This document shows positions 1-8,844 of a stretch of 64,000 bases of DNA, in pieces (the first letter of the stretch is position 1; the number at the start of each line of letters is the position of its first letter). The position numbers and the translations under genes were made by a program. A model generated the notes under the pieces. It ran no database searches. It was given only the letters and a program-made list of their open reading frames with translations, and was not told where the DNA came from. The stretch is from Cyclobacteriaceae bacterium. Its GTDB lineage: Bacteria; Bacteroidota; Bacteroidia; Cytophagales; Cyclobacteriaceae. The stretch lies in NCBI GenBank assembly GCA_016787755.1, contig JAEUUA010000005.1, positions 124,001-188,000 on the forward strand. Reading direction: 5' to 3'.

Positions 1-126
1 CATGGCCACATTGTTGATCAGCACGATGGAAGTATCCTTCCTGGTTTGTGCGAATAATCGCTCACTCACCAGGCCGGCCTGTAAAATCAGAATAACATGA
101 ATGAATTTCAGAGCAAAGAATCGCAC
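1..126 (-). CDS. Partial secreted protein, N-terminus only (possible)
   Basis: The minus strand is open from a GTG at 126 to the window edge, 42 codons, with no stop. The translation starts with a charged residue, continues with a hydrophobic stretch (residues about 9-20) and reaches LFAQ followed by TRKD. This looks like a Bacteroidota signal peptide cleaved after FAQ. The reading frame points away from the next gene at 185, so the two would share a divergent promoter region. The product cannot be recognised from 42 residues, and the GTG start is a guess because no in-frame ATG is available. It could also be chance open frame. Confidence 0.35.
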   Translation of the reverse strand, partial: MRFFALKFIHVILILQAGLVSERLFAQTRKDTSIVLINNVAM

Positions 127-184
127 ACGGTGTTACTTTTTCAACTAAACAAAAACTTACCTTCGCGTTAACAAAAAAACGAAG

Positions 185-814
185 ATGGCAAACGAAATTG
201 AAAGCTCGCTCTTTTCAACTAATAAAATCCCAACATTTATTATCCTTTGTTTACTCACCCTCCTCTTGCTGTATATCAAGATTTCATTTATTGAACAGGA
301 AACTGCCGCCTTTGAGTTCCTGCAAGACAGGCCTGAAGGCACTGTATTGAAAATGATTAGTGCCCTTCAATTTTTTTCAATACCCTTGATCTACCTATGG
401 AAATTTACGGTAATCGGATTTGTAATCTGGGTAGGTTCCTTCATGTTTGGCTTTCGCATCACCTTTAGCCAATGCTGGAGCGTGGTAATGGCCGCAGAGT
501 TCATTTTTCTGATTCCTGAATTTTTGAAGATAGTCTGGTTCATGTTCATTGAAACTGATCCAACACTTCCGCAGATCAAAGCTTTTTACCCCTTTTCGCT
601 AATAAACTTGGTGGACTATACCGCCATCGCTAAACGGTATGCCTATCCGCTTAAAGCAATCAGCATTTTTGAATTTTTTTACGTACTTGTTTTGGTAAAT
701 GGCGTACACCATTATGCCAGACGAGATAAACGGGCAGCCTGGTGGATTGTTTCGGCCTCCTATATCCTTATTTTTCTTTTGTGGCTTCTGTTCTACATCA
801 TTGTTTATAAGTAA
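185..814 (+). CDS. Polytopic membrane protein of unknown function
   Basis: The product is 209 aa and I do not recognise a named family with certainty. Hydrophobic segments lie at about residues 17-35, 62-90, 95-120, 160-175 and 185-207, so it is an integral inner-membrane protein with about five helices. The overall look (small, hydrophobic, a central amphipathic section, a final long helix) resembles Yip1-type or DUF1282-type membrane proteins, but this is only an impression. It starts at ATG 185 and stands alone upstream of the GT117 gene, 143 bp away. No catalytic motif is visible. Confidence 0.6.
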   Translation: MANEIESSLFSTNKIPTFIILCLLTLLLLYIKISFIEQETAAFEFLQDRPEGTVLKMISALQFFSIPLIYLWKFTVIGFVIWVGSFMFGFRITFSQCWSVVMAAEFIFLIPEFLKIVWFMFIETDPTLPQIKAFYPFSLINLVDYTAIAKRYAYPLKAISIFEFFYVLVLVNGVHHYARRDKRAAWWIVSASYILIFLLWLLFYIIVYK

Positions 815-957
815 CAGAGCTTCTCAACTTTTTCGACTATTTATACATCTCAGATGCTTACCTTGTTGCGTTTGATCTTCCTGATTACTATCGGGATTTA
901 TACTTATCAATAAACTATTTTTCTCTATTTTCGCCCTCTAATTTCAATGAAATCGGC

Positions 958-3918
958 ATGAATTTTCAAAAAGCAAATAACATTACGGGTTGGCTGGCAT
1001 TTTTGGTGGCTCTTGTTACGTACTGGCTCACCATGGAGGAAACTGCCAGTTACTGGGATTGTGGAGAATTCATAGCAGTTTCTTATAAACTACAAGTACC
1101 ACATCCGCCCGGAGCACCTCTGTTTTTGTTGATGGGTCGCATTTTTTCATTTCTAGCCTTGGGCGATGTAACCCGGGTAGCGTATTGGATCAATTTCATG
1201 AGTGTGTTGGCAAGTGCATTCACGATCTTATTTCTATTTTGGTCTATCACCTTATTTGGTCGCAAAATGATGGGCATAACAAAAGATGCTGATCTTACTG
1301 AAACCAATATTTGGGTGTTGATGGGCGCGGGATTAGTGGGTTCGCTGGCGTATACTTTTTCCGATTCATTCTGGTTTTCGGCAGTGGAAGCTGAAGTATA
1401 TGCGATGTCATCATTCTTCACCGCTTTTGTAGTGTGGGGTATTTTAAAGTGGGATGTAATTGAAGACGAAAGCAAGGCCAACCGATGGCTATTATTGATG
1501 GCTTATATGGTTGGGCTTTCCATCGGAGTCCACTTGCTAAATCTTGTTGCATTGCCTGCATTGGGCTTAATTTATTATTTCAAAAAATTCAAGCCGTCCT
1601 TCTGGGGTGTTATTGCAGCACTTGGTATCAGTGGCGGACTCGTCCTGTTTATTAATGATTTTATTGTTCCTGGTTTACCTACTATTGCTGGTAATTTCGA
1701 AATATTCTTTGTCAATACGTTGGGATTGTTCTTTGGATCAGGTGCCCTGATATTTTTCCTTATCATAATTGCCGGGTTGATTTATGGAATCTACTACACG
1801 CAAAAGAATAACAAACCAATTTTAAACACCTTCATTCTGGCCACAACTTTTATCTTAATTGGATATGCTTCTTATACTATGGTCATTATTCGCTCCAACT
1901 ACGATACACTTATTAATGAAAATGCCCCAAAAGATGTAATGAGTTTTATTCGCTACCTAAAGCGTGAGCAATATGGAAGCCGCCCTCTGTTGTATGGCCC
2001 CTATTTCACAGCACGTCCAATTGATGTTGAATATGGAGCACCTGTTTATACAAAGGGAAAAGATAAATACGAGATTGCAGATCGTAAATTTACCTACGTA
2101 TATGAACCAGGCCAGGAAACTATTTTACCCCGCGCCTGGAATAGCGAGCATGCTGCCACCTATCGAAGTATTTTAGGGTTACAGGAAGGTGAGAAACCAT
2201 CCTTTGGCAAAAATCTTTATTTTATGTTCCAGCACCAAATTGGCTTCATGTATGGTCGATACTTTATGTGGAATTTTGCTGGCCGCGAAAGTGATGAACA
2301 GGGAGCTGATTGGTTAAGTCCATTTGATGCATTTAAGAAAGTGCCTGATGCGTTGGCCATTAACGCTGGCCGAAATAATTTCTTCATGATTCCATTTGTC
2401 CTGGGTTTGATTGGGATGTTTTATCAGTTTATTAAGGACACCAAAAACTTCTCGGTAATCGCCTTACTGTTTGTGATGCTTGGCGTAGCTATTGTTCTTT
2501 ACTTAAACTCACCCCCCACCGAACCTCGCGAACGCGATTACATTTATGCAGGTTCCTATTATGCGTTTGCCTTTTGGATTGGTTTGGCGGTGATTGGAAT
2601 CTTTGAAGGCATTAATTCAATTCTTAGAAAAGGAAAAACTTCTGCCGTTATAGCAACCTTGATTGGCCTGTCTGCCCCTGCTTTAATGGCTGCTCAGGGT
2701 TGGGACGATCATAATCGGCATAATAGATTCTTTTCGGTAGACTCCGCTTATAACTATCTTAATTCATGTGATCCGCAAGCTGTTATTTTCACTGGGGGCG
2801 ATAATGATACCTTCCCACTTTGGTATGCGCAGGAAGTAGAGGGCATTCGCACTGATATGCGCGCGGTGGTGTTGAGTTACTACAATACCGATTGGTACAT
2901 TGATCAAACCATGCGCAAGGCATATGAATCAAAGCCGATTCCGTACACACTCACACGCAAGGATTATCGTCAGGGTGGGCCAAACGATTACTTACGATTT
3001 AAAGATTATAAATTAAAGAGTATCGATGCCAAAGAATATATCAGCTTGCTGTCAAAAGAATATGCACAATTGCGCGATGGGGATGCTAATGTTGTGCCGA
3101 GTCGCATCTTTACACTAGACATCAATAAAGAAGACTTGCGTGCGCGGGGTATCATCCCCAAGAGGTTAGATAGTTTGATGGTTGATCAAATGCAAATCCG
3201 ACTTACTAAAGGCGCGCTTGAGAAAAAGGATCTGGCCATTTTAGATTTTCTGGTATCCAACAATTGGGAGCGCCCTATTTATTTTAACAACACTTCCCTT
3301 TCGCAGATTAATATTGACCTAAGTCCATACGCAGTGCAAGAAGGTAATGCTTATCGCATTCTTCCAATTCGCAATCCGCGCAAAGATCGCGACTATCTTG
3401 TTGATACTGAAAAATCGTATGATAACATGATCAACAAATTCAGGTATAGTGGGTTGGATGATGAAAGTGTTTATTTCACAGAAGACTATCGCGGCTTTGT
3501 ATTAAATCAACGCAGCTCACTAAACTCGTTGGCCGAAGCATTGATTGACGAAGGTCAGATGGAAAAAGCCAACAAGGTGATTGAGTTTTCATTAGCCAAA
3601 ATGCCAGATCGCGTTGTCCCCTTTGATCATACCTTGTCCACCACGGTAGATCTGTTATTTCAACTTGGCCAACCAGAGAAAGCCATTGAGATTGCGAAAC
3701 TACTTGGCGACCGTGCCGATGAGATGGCAACCTATCTAATCGAAGAAGGTATAGGTCTTTCGCAAGAGCTAAGAAGAAATATTTTCATCCTAAGCTTTTT
3801 ACAACGCACACTTTACGAAAATGGCGAAATGGAATTAGGCAAAAAGTATGAAGATGCCTATAACCGGTTAGTAGCAAGCTTGCAGATGAATGGAGCTATT
3901 GACAGAAGTCAGTACTGA
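958..3918 (+). CDS. DUF2723 / GT117 family membrane glycosyltransferase-like protein
   Basis: The 986-aa protein begins with a DUF2723 domain. Its hallmarks are the early acidic motif YWDCGEF (residues about 32-38) and HPPGAPL shortly after, in the loop following the first helix. This loop is the catalytic position in C-family glycosyltransferases that use lipid-linked donors, related to protein O-mannosyltransferases. About a dozen membrane helices fill residues 10-580, and a soluble C-terminal part with helical, TPR-like character follows. Members are near universal in Bacteroidota and are listed as glycosyltransferase family 117. A role in protein or lipid glycosylation is inferred; donor and acceptor are not visible. 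It is a single gene with a convergent neighbour downstream. Confidence 0.88.
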   Translation: MNFQKANNITGWLAFLVALVTYWLTMEETASYWDCGEFIAVSYKLQVPHPPGAPLFLLMGRIFSFLALGDVTRVAYWINFMSVLASAFTILFLFWSITLFGRKMMGITKDADLTETNIWVLMGAGLVGSLAYTFSDSFWFSAVEAEVYAMSSFFTAFVVWGILKWDVIEDESKANRWLLLMAYMVGLSIGVHLLNLVALPALGLIYYFKKFKPSFWGVIAALGISGGLVLFINDFIVPGLPTIAGNFEIFFVNTLGLFFGSGALIFFLIIIAGLIYGIYYTQKNNKPILNTFILATTFILIGYASYTMVIIRSNYDTLINENAPKDVMSFIRYLKREQYGSRPLLYGPYFTARPIDVEYGAPVYTKGKDKYEIADRKFTYVYEPGQETILPRAWNSEHAATYRSILGLQEGEKPSFGKNLYFMFQHQIGFMYGRYFMWNFAGRESDEQGADWLSPFDAFKKVPDALAINAGRNNFFMIPFVLGLIGMFYQFIKDTKNFSVIALLFVMLGVAIVLYLNSPPTEPRERDYIYAGSYYAFAFWIGLAVIGIFEGINSILRKGKTSAVIATLIGLSAPALMAAQGWDDHNRHNRFFSVDSAYNYLNSCDPQAVIFTGGDNDTFPLWYAQEVEGIRTDMRAVVLSYYNTDWYIDQTMRKAYESKPIPYTLTRKDYRQGGPNDYLRFKDYKLKSIDAKEYISLLSKEYAQLRDGDANVVPSRIFTLDINKEDLRARGIIPKRLDSLMVDQMQIRLTKGALEKKDLAILDFLVSNNWERPIYFNNTSLSQINIDLSPYAVQEGNAYRILPIRNPRKDRDYLVDTEKSYDNMINKFRYSGLDDESVYFTEDYRGFVLNQRSSLNSLAEALIDEGQMEKANKVIEFSLAKMPDRVVPFDHTLSTTVDLLFQLGQPEKAIEIAKLLGDRADEMATYLIEEGIGLSQELRRNIFILSFLQRTLYENGEMELGKKYEDAYNRLVASLQMNGAIDRSQY

Positions 3919-4013
3919 GCCTAGGATAAAAAAGTAAGCAGGCAGAATGTAGTAAGCTATCAAACCATGCAGTATTTACTGCTGACTGAATCCTACCTAC
4001 TGCCTACTTCAAA

Positions 4014-4484
4014 TTAATTGCTCTCCCCCTGTGGGTCGTTTACATCATCCGTCTCCACATAATTGATGATGATGAAGGTAAATAGCAGTCCGGAAAACAA
4101 ACCTTCAAGGGCCACCATAAACGCGCTGATATAAGGATTAAGGTAACGACCCATCGGTTCGTTCTCAATTACCCCTTGCATTAAATTTGAATCTAACGTC
4201 AAATAGCCAAACAGAAAGATCGCAAAAATAGCAGATGAAATAGCCCCGGTGGCTACCCCTGTAATGAGTGCCCTGAAGTAATTCAAATGTTGCCCATGAG
4301 TTTCCCTAAATTTCTTTAACGCAAAATAAATACCTCCTACCTGTATAAACACATTCAGAAAACGGAGTTCATAGTGATGCACAAGCCCTACTAATTTCAT
4401 GATCAGAAAAAAGGCAATCAGACCACCGGCTATTTTTAAGCCGTAATTTTCAGGGATGCGATTAGGATTTGTGAACAGACTCAT
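4014..4484 (-). CDS. DUF4199 domain membrane protein
   Basis: The product is 156 aa with four predicted membrane helices at about residues 18-38, 45-57, 72-94 and 117-142. The layout matches the DUF4199 family, small integral membrane proteins widespread in Bacteroidota and of unknown function. The C-terminus is short and acidic. The start is the ATG at 4484. It converges with the GT117 gene and diverges from the SRPBCC gene at 4627. The 95 bp between its stop and the upstream gene hold imperfect inverted repeats (aagtaagcaggcag against ctgcctactt) that may end transcription from both sides, but no T-tract is clear. Confidence 0.75.
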   Translation of the reverse strand: MSLFTNPNRIPENYGLKIAGGLIAFFLIMKLVGLVHHYELRFLNVFIQVGGIYFALKKFRETHGQHLNYFRALITGVATGAISSAIFAIFLFGYLTLDSNLMQGVIENEPMGRYLNPYISAFMVALEGLFSGLLFTFIIINYVETDDVNDPQGESN

Positions 4485-4626
4485 GGATTTATTGGGTTTA
4501 GACTCGGGTAATTTTTAAATTTTTTCACACAAATACAACCTTTTAATTCGGTTAATATTTTGATACCTTGGTTTCCCGCAAGAAAAATCAATCATTTTAT
4601 CTCAAACAATCAAACAAATCATAGCC

Positions 4627-5625
4627 ATGGTAAAGAAAATACTATTAGTAATTGCCGGACTCATTGTCCTGCTACTACTTGTCGGCTTTGTACTTCCAGC
4701 TAAGCTGGAAGTATCAAAAAGCGTAACAATTAATGCGCCTGTCGATGCGGTCTTTGAGGAAATTAATGACCTGGAACGATGGCCCCACTGGCAATATTGG
4801 AACACACTCGATCCAGAAATGAAGATTACCTATGGAGATAATAAAGTGGGAACGGGAGCCATGTATAGTTGGGATGGTCCTGTGCTAGACAAAGGTACCT
4901 TGTCCATTAGAGAAAGTGTTCCCAATAAATCTATCTCTATCGAAATGGACTTTGGAGGAAACCCCGCTTCAGGTTTTTATTCTTTGGAAGCTGCCGGTGA
5001 AGCTACCATGTTGAATTTTAAATTCACCGCTGACCAAGGAATGAACCCAATAGGAAGATGGGTTAATATTTTCATGAAAGGTGAAATAGAAAAATCATTT
5101 GATTATGCGGGCGAAAAAATCAAAGCCATTGCGGAAGCAAAACCAAAATATACCTATCAGATTTCAGAAGAAATCGTACCGGCTATTAGCTATGTGGGTT
5201 TAATGCATACTATGAGTGCACAAGATCCTGCAGCTATTAGCGCGCAAATGGCAAAGATGTATACCGAATTGGACAACATGCTAAAGAAGGCAAATGTTAT
5301 TGTTACAGGTTATCCTTTCGCTCTCTATCCTAGATTCACTGAAGAATCAATGGATATGATTTGTGCGATGCCCGTGGCGGCCGATGCCAAGTTACCAGCC
5401 AAGTACAAAGTTGAAACCACTCCTGGTGGCAACGCAATAAAAGGAATTTATACAGGCGACTATCGTAATATGATGGCAATTCATATGGAACTTGATAAGT
5501 ATCTTCAGGATAAAGAACTCACCATGAATGGTGCTCCCATGGAAGTTTATGTGACTGATCCAATGCTGGAAAAAGACACCGCTAAGTGGATAACCGAAGT
5601 GTATTACCCTATAAAGAAAAACTAA
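4627..5625 (+). CDS. SRPBCC (polyketide cyclase-like) plus GyrI-like ligand-binding protein
   Basis: The 332-aa protein has one N-terminal membrane helix (residues 4-24). An SRPBCC/START-type ligand-binding domain follows at about 30-170, recognisable from VSKSVTINAPVDAVFEEI and the LERWPHW segment. A C-terminal part (about 180-330) resembles the GyrI-like/AraC effector-binding fold: it opens with a YQISEEIVPAISYVGL strand and ends with a TEVYYPI strand, like the family's closing 'E.y.Pi' motif. This two-domain, membrane-anchored architecture is common in Bacteroidota; binding of a small hydrophobic molecule is expected but the ligand is unknown. No operon partner is obvious; the next small gene starts 59 bp downstream. 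Confidence 0.8.
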   Translation: MVKKILLVIAGLIVLLLLVGFVLPAKLEVSKSVTINAPVDAVFEEINDLERWPHWQYWNTLDPEMKITYGDNKVGTGAMYSWDGPVLDKGTLSIRESVPNKSISIEMDFGGNPASGFYSLEAAGEATMLNFKFTADQGMNPIGRWVNIFMKGEIEKSFDYAGEKIKAIAEAKPKYTYQISEEIVPAISYVGLMHTMSAQDPAAISAQMAKMYTELDNMLKKANVIVTGYPFALYPRFTEESMDMICAMPVAADAKLPAKYKVETTPGGNAIKGIYTGDYRNMMAIHMELDKYLQDKELTMNGAPMEVYVTDPMLEKDTAKWITEVYYPIKKN

Positions 5626-5684
5626 GTTGACTTACATATGGCGTCTGACCCCTTGAAGGTGGCCTGACATTCCAACTAAAGCAA

Positions 5685-5972
5685 ATGACATTATCTGAAT
5701 TTAAATCCTCACTTGAAAAACAGCAGCCTCCACCGGTTGCTGTTCTTTTACAAGCTCTTTGGCATGATGGCTGTGGCAATTGGGAGAAAGCGCATAACAT
5801 AGCTCAAGATGTACCTTCAAAAGACGGCTCGTGGATTCATGCGTATCTCCATCGCAAAGAAGGCGATCAGTTTAATGCGCAATATTGGTACAATCGTGCA
5901 GGCAGGGTAATGCCAGCATATTCGTTAGAAAAAGAGTGGGCTGAAATAGTGCAGGCTTTACTCAATAACTAA
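5685..5972 (+). CDS. Conserved small hypothetical protein
   Basis: The 95-aa protein has no signal peptide. It reads as soluble and helical, with the conserved-looking core ALWHDGCGNWEKAH (residues about 25-38), then SWIHAYLHRKEGD and AQYWYNRAGR. Similar short proteins with these WHD and YLHRKEGD blocks occur in several phyla as uncharacterised proteins; I do not know a function. The tryptophans and histidines suggest a tetratricopeptide-like helical hairpin. Its last 11 bases overlap the 3' end of the convergent glycoamylase gene. The ATG at 5685 is the only reasonable start. Confidence 0.7.
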   Translation: MTLSEFKSSLEKQQPPPVAVLLQALWHDGCGNWEKAHNIAQDVPSKDGSWIHAYLHRKEGDQFNAQYWYNRAGRVMPAYSLEKEWAEIVQALLNN

Positions 5973-7311
5973 ACCCCAACTTATCCAATCCCTGTTGCAC
6001 TTCCGTGCAACTCATAAATAACTTCCACAGCAAACCCGTGCGTTCGTTCTCCATCATCACCACAATTGGCCCTTGATCAATCGCCAGATACCACGGCTTA
6101 TACCAATCCTGATCTACACTAAAGCCATCATAAAATCCATACGGCCCAAAAATTTTATCCCCTAAATCAAAATAAAAATGTTTCATCGCCTCCATACTTT
6201 GGTTGGGCGTGTACGGAAATGATGATAGCGCTGCGGTAGGTGTAATCACACCTAAATCTTCACCTGGACTATGGGCTGCATAAAACTTTACCGAGTATCC
6301 TGCAGTGAGTCCCCAACTATTTTTTCCATAGTCTTTATACCCTTTCGGATTTAGAACACAATATTCATAGTTAATTAATGTATGATTTACATTGTGCTGC
6401 CAGTAATCTGCATAGCGATCTTTTAACTTGCGCGGATCAAGGCCTAAAAAAGAATAGTGTGACCAAAATAATGGACCCCCAAATTGCGGTGCTCCATTGT
6501 GTTTTAAATCCAGATGATATCCATACTGTTCATGGGTTGAATCATTCTTCATTTTTCCACCCCTTGCCCAGCCCTCATGGTAGGTAATAGCAGGAACACT
6601 ATGTGTAGGCGATGAAGCTGCCAACACATACGTGATCAAGCATTCATTATATCCCTCCAAAGGAAAATTCATAATCCATTGTTTATCGGGTGACCAATGC
6701 CAATACAAAACATTCTTACCTCCGTTGCGATACCAATCCCATTCAACACCACGCCACAGGGTATCAATTCTTGCAGCAAGCGCCTTCTCTTCTTCATTTC
6801 CATCTTTAAAATATTGGCGCACACAAAGCAGACCCTGCACTAAGTAGGCTGTCTCCACTAAGTCACCCCCATTATCATTCGCGCCAAAGGGTTTTACCTT
6901 TCCGGTTTCACCATTCATCCAATGGGGCCATACCCCTTTAAAGCGGTCGGCATGCTCTAAAAAATTTACAATCTTCGTAAGATGTGCAAGTCCTTGTTCG
7001 CGAGTAACAAATTTTCGTTCAATGCCTACAAGGATTGCCATCAGGCCAAAGCCCGTTCCTCCTGAAGTAACTATGTTTTTATCATTATCCGGATAATCAT
7101 CATCCACATGGAATCGTTCACGCGCTGCACCCGAAACCGGTTCGGCACCATCCCAGAAGTATTGAAAGGTTCGTTCCTGCACGAGTGTGAATAAAGAATC
7201 ATCACTAATACGATTTGCTTCAACTTGCTCAACTGGTTTTTGTGGAGTACACGCTACCAGAAAAATAAATCCTAGTACGGGTAGTGCAAGTTTAATTTTC
7301 CGAAACTTCAT
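5962..7311 (-). CDS. Glycoamylase-family secreted lipoprotein (PF10091 type)
   Basis: The 449-aa protein starts with a lipoprotein signal (FIFLVAC, cysteine at residue 21), so it is expected on the outer membrane or in the periplasm. The body resembles the putative glycoamylase family: an alpha/alpha barrel with motifs such as RTFQYFWDGAEP near the start, SGGTGFGLMA, LVETAYLVQGLL, and the conserved SFPYTP and DGFSVDQDWY blocks near the end. These enzymes are thought to cleave glucans, but the substrate is not set by sequence. Its start lies inside the end of the upstream zinc phospholipase-like gene (20-bp overlap), so the two are probably co-transcribed. Confidence 0.85.
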   Translation of the reverse strand: MKFRKIKLALPVLGFIFLVACTPQKPVEQVEANRISDDSLFTLVQERTFQYFWDGAEPVSGAARERFHVDDDYPDNDKNIVTSGGTGFGLMAILVGIERKFVTREQGLAHLTKIVNFLEHADRFKGVWPHWMNGETGKVKPFGANDNGGDLVETAYLVQGLLCVRQYFKDGNEEEKALAARIDTLWRGVEWDWYRNGGKNVLYWHWSPDKQWIMNFPLEGYNECLITYVLAASSPTHSVPAITYHEGWARGGKMKNDSTHEQYGYHLDLKHNGAPQFGGPLFWSHYSFLGLDPRKLKDRYADYWQHNVNHTLINYEYCVLNPKGYKDYGKNSWGLTAGYSVKFYAAHSPGEDLGVITPTAALSSFPYTPNQSMEAMKHFYFDLGDKIFGPYGFYDGFSVDQDWYKPWYLAIDQGPIVVMMENERTGLLWKLFMSCTEVQQGLDKLGFSY

Positions 7312-8266
7312 GAGTTCTCGATTTTATGTTTTTCTCTTTCCAAAGTAACAATTCCTTTTTCCTTTTCTCTAGTTCTTCCGCAGACGGTTTATAACTAATC
7401 AGTGCTTTTAAATCAGGCTGGCCCGCATCTACCCAGGCCGTGTACCACATATCGCCTGTTCTTTTTACGCTGCTGCGAAACTGACGCTCCACCATACCCG
7501 CCAACATGCGATTATACTTTTGTGCATACTCAGCTGAATAAACCCGCACAGTTTGTTTGCCCTTTGTTTCAAAACTAAATTTTCGCTCACCTTCTTTGTT
7601 GGATAATTCCTTTTCAAATAGGAGTACCGAATCTACCGCATGATTCGACTGTATGACAATATCCCACGCTGCCACTTGCACATTGGGTATGTAAGTAGCT
7701 GCGCCAACAAAAAGATCATACTCTTCAAAATAAAGTTCCGGTATTCTTGATTCCCAAAATCCGTGAATGCCAACCTGATCAGTCAATTGACCGTCATAAT
7801 TTTTTGTAGTATGCAGTGGAACATGAGCATCGGCCACATAGTGCCCTAAGTCAGCCGACACTTTTAATATGCGATCCGGATCTCTTACCAGAAAAGCGTC
7901 TTTCAATTGGAGATAAACTCTATAAATATGCCACGGTAAAATACCTTTTGCTTGCAGCGAATCTTCACCAAATTGTTTTACCGCATCGCTCCAGTAGCGC
8001 GGCAATTTGTAACTCGCACTGTCTCCATAATCATCCAAATCAATATAATGCCGGGGGGCTTCTTCAGGAATAGTATATCTTCTTCTGTCAGGATTTACCG
8101 CAGCCTCCGTTATGTATTCAATATTCTTTTTGTAAAATCCCGCCATAGTGGGTGGAAGCGTAAAAACAGCCAATTGATTAATTTTCTTATGCGCAAAAAA
8201 ACCCCAACTGGCACATAGCATTACCACTCCTGTTAAACCAATTTTTAATAGTCGCGGTACGCCCAT
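7292..8266 (-). CDS. Zinc-dependent phospholipase C-like protein
   Basis: The 324-aa protein has a hydrophobic N-terminus (residues 8-22) followed by SWGFFAHKKIN. The family's zinc ligands can be traced: a tryptophan at the would-be mature N-terminus, FAH, HYID, then HYVADAHVPLHTT and GIHGFWE. The H/D/H/H/E set corresponds to the trinuclear zinc site of phospholipase C and S1/P1 nuclease proteins. Bacteroidota homologues are usually annotated 'zinc dependent phospholipase C family' but are rarely tested. It is exported or membrane anchored. It is the first gene of a two-gene minus-strand unit with the glycoamylase. Substrate (phospholipid or nucleic acid) is open. Confidence 0.8.
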   Translation of the reverse strand: MGVPRLLKIGLTGVVMLCASWGFFAHKKINQLAVFTLPPTMAGFYKKNIEYITEAAVNPDRRRYTIPEEAPRHYIDLDDYGDSASYKLPRYWSDAVKQFGEDSLQAKGILPWHIYRVYLQLKDAFLVRDPDRILKVSADLGHYVADAHVPLHTTKNYDGQLTDQVGIHGFWESRIPELYFEEYDLFVGAATYIPNVQVAAWDIVIQSNHAVDSVLLFEKELSNKEGERKFSFETKGKQTVRVYSAEYAQKYNRMLAGMVERQFRSSVKRTGDMWYTAWVDAGQPDLKALISYKPSAEELEKRKKELLLWKEKNIKSRTHEVSEN

Positions 8267-8448
8267 CCTTATAAAATTAGGTATTAAAGAATGCTCTTTT
8301 TAAGGGTTTGATGGAAATAGAACTGTCTTAGTCACTTCAGAACCATAAAAATTGCAGTTTCCGTTGATTTTTCGGCACTTAACGCAGGTTTTATGCCTGA
8401 TTCAGGCAAATTATTCTTGGGATCATAACCCAAAAAGAGGAGTATATC

Positions 8449-8479
8449 TTTGCAAATCTGATAATTGCACTTATTTTTG
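8449..8479 (+). promoter_or_regulatory. Candidate Bacteroidota promoter of rpsT
   Basis: A TTTG box at 8449-8452 and TATTTTTG at 8472-8479 match the -33 TTTG and -7 TAnnTTTG consensus of Bacteroidota, with 19 bp between them. Transcription would start about ten bases before the ATG at 8501. A second -7-like box, TATCTTTG at 8445-8452, overlaps the -33 element and could serve a longer transcript. A 7+7 inverted repeat (tgcctga/tcaggca) lies upstream at 8394-8408. Confidence 0.55.
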
Positions 8480-8500
8480 CAGTCCGTTTGAAAAACCATT

Positions 8501-8755
8501 ATGGCAAATCATAAATCAGCAGAGAAAAGAATCAGAGCGAACGAGACAAAACGTCTTAGAAACCGCTACCAGGCAAAAACAACCCGTACTCAAATCAAGA
8601 AATTGAATACTACGGCAACAAAAGATGAAGCTCAGGCTCTTCTCAAAGAAGTGTCTTCCATGATCGATAAGTTGGCCAAAAAGAATGTGATTCATTGGAA
8701 AAAGGCTGCTAATCAGAAATCAAAACTTACTAAGCGCGTAAATGCTTTAGCATAA
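8501..8755 (+). CDS. rpsT: 30S ribosomal protein S20
   Basis: The 84-aa basic protein begins MANHKSAEKRIRANE, which is diagnostic of S20, and continues with the usual helix-rich lysine/arginine body ending in VNALA. S20 binds 16S rRNA early in assembly of the small subunit. Length is typical. It is monocistronic here: a promoter with both boxes lies just upstream and an intrinsic terminator 22 bp downstream. An overlapping +2-frame open frame from 8352 is a shadow. The S20-RadC adjacency is ordinary. Confidence 0.97.
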   Translation: MANHKSAEKRIRANETKRLRNRYQAKTTRTQIKKLNTTATKDEAQALLKEVSSMIDKLAKKNVIHWKKAANQKSKLTKRVNALA

Positions 8756-8777
8756 GTCTTTCTATAATCTTTATTCT

Positions 8778-8810
8778 CCCACACTGACTTAGGTTCGTGT
8801 GGGTTTTTTT
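8778..8810 (+). terminator. Rho-independent terminator after rpsT
   Basis: Arms cccacac (8778-8784) and gtgtggg (8797-8803) form a perfect 7-bp stem with a 12-nt loop, directly followed by seven T at 8804-8810. It ends the rpsT transcript before radC. Confidence 0.85.
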
Positions 8811-8844
8811 ATGCCTGCGCTTCTAAATTCGCTACCTTCGATGA

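Noticed and set aside
1083..1481. 132-codon open frame on the minus strand inside the GT117 gene
   Set aside because: It is fully antisense to a strong gene, lacks family features and is composed of proline/asparagine-rich low-sense residues.
3919..4013. Inverted repeat between convergent genes as an intrinsic terminator
   Set aside because: Arms are imperfect and no T-run follows on either strand, so it was not listed as a terminator.
8394..8408. tgcctga/tcaggca inverted repeat before rpsT
   Set aside because: Clear but short; no link to a known S20 regulator, so mentioned only within the promoter entry.
8352..8606. 84-codon frame overlapping rpsT in another frame
   Set aside because: It starts inside the promoter region and its second half is only a shifted reading of rpsT.
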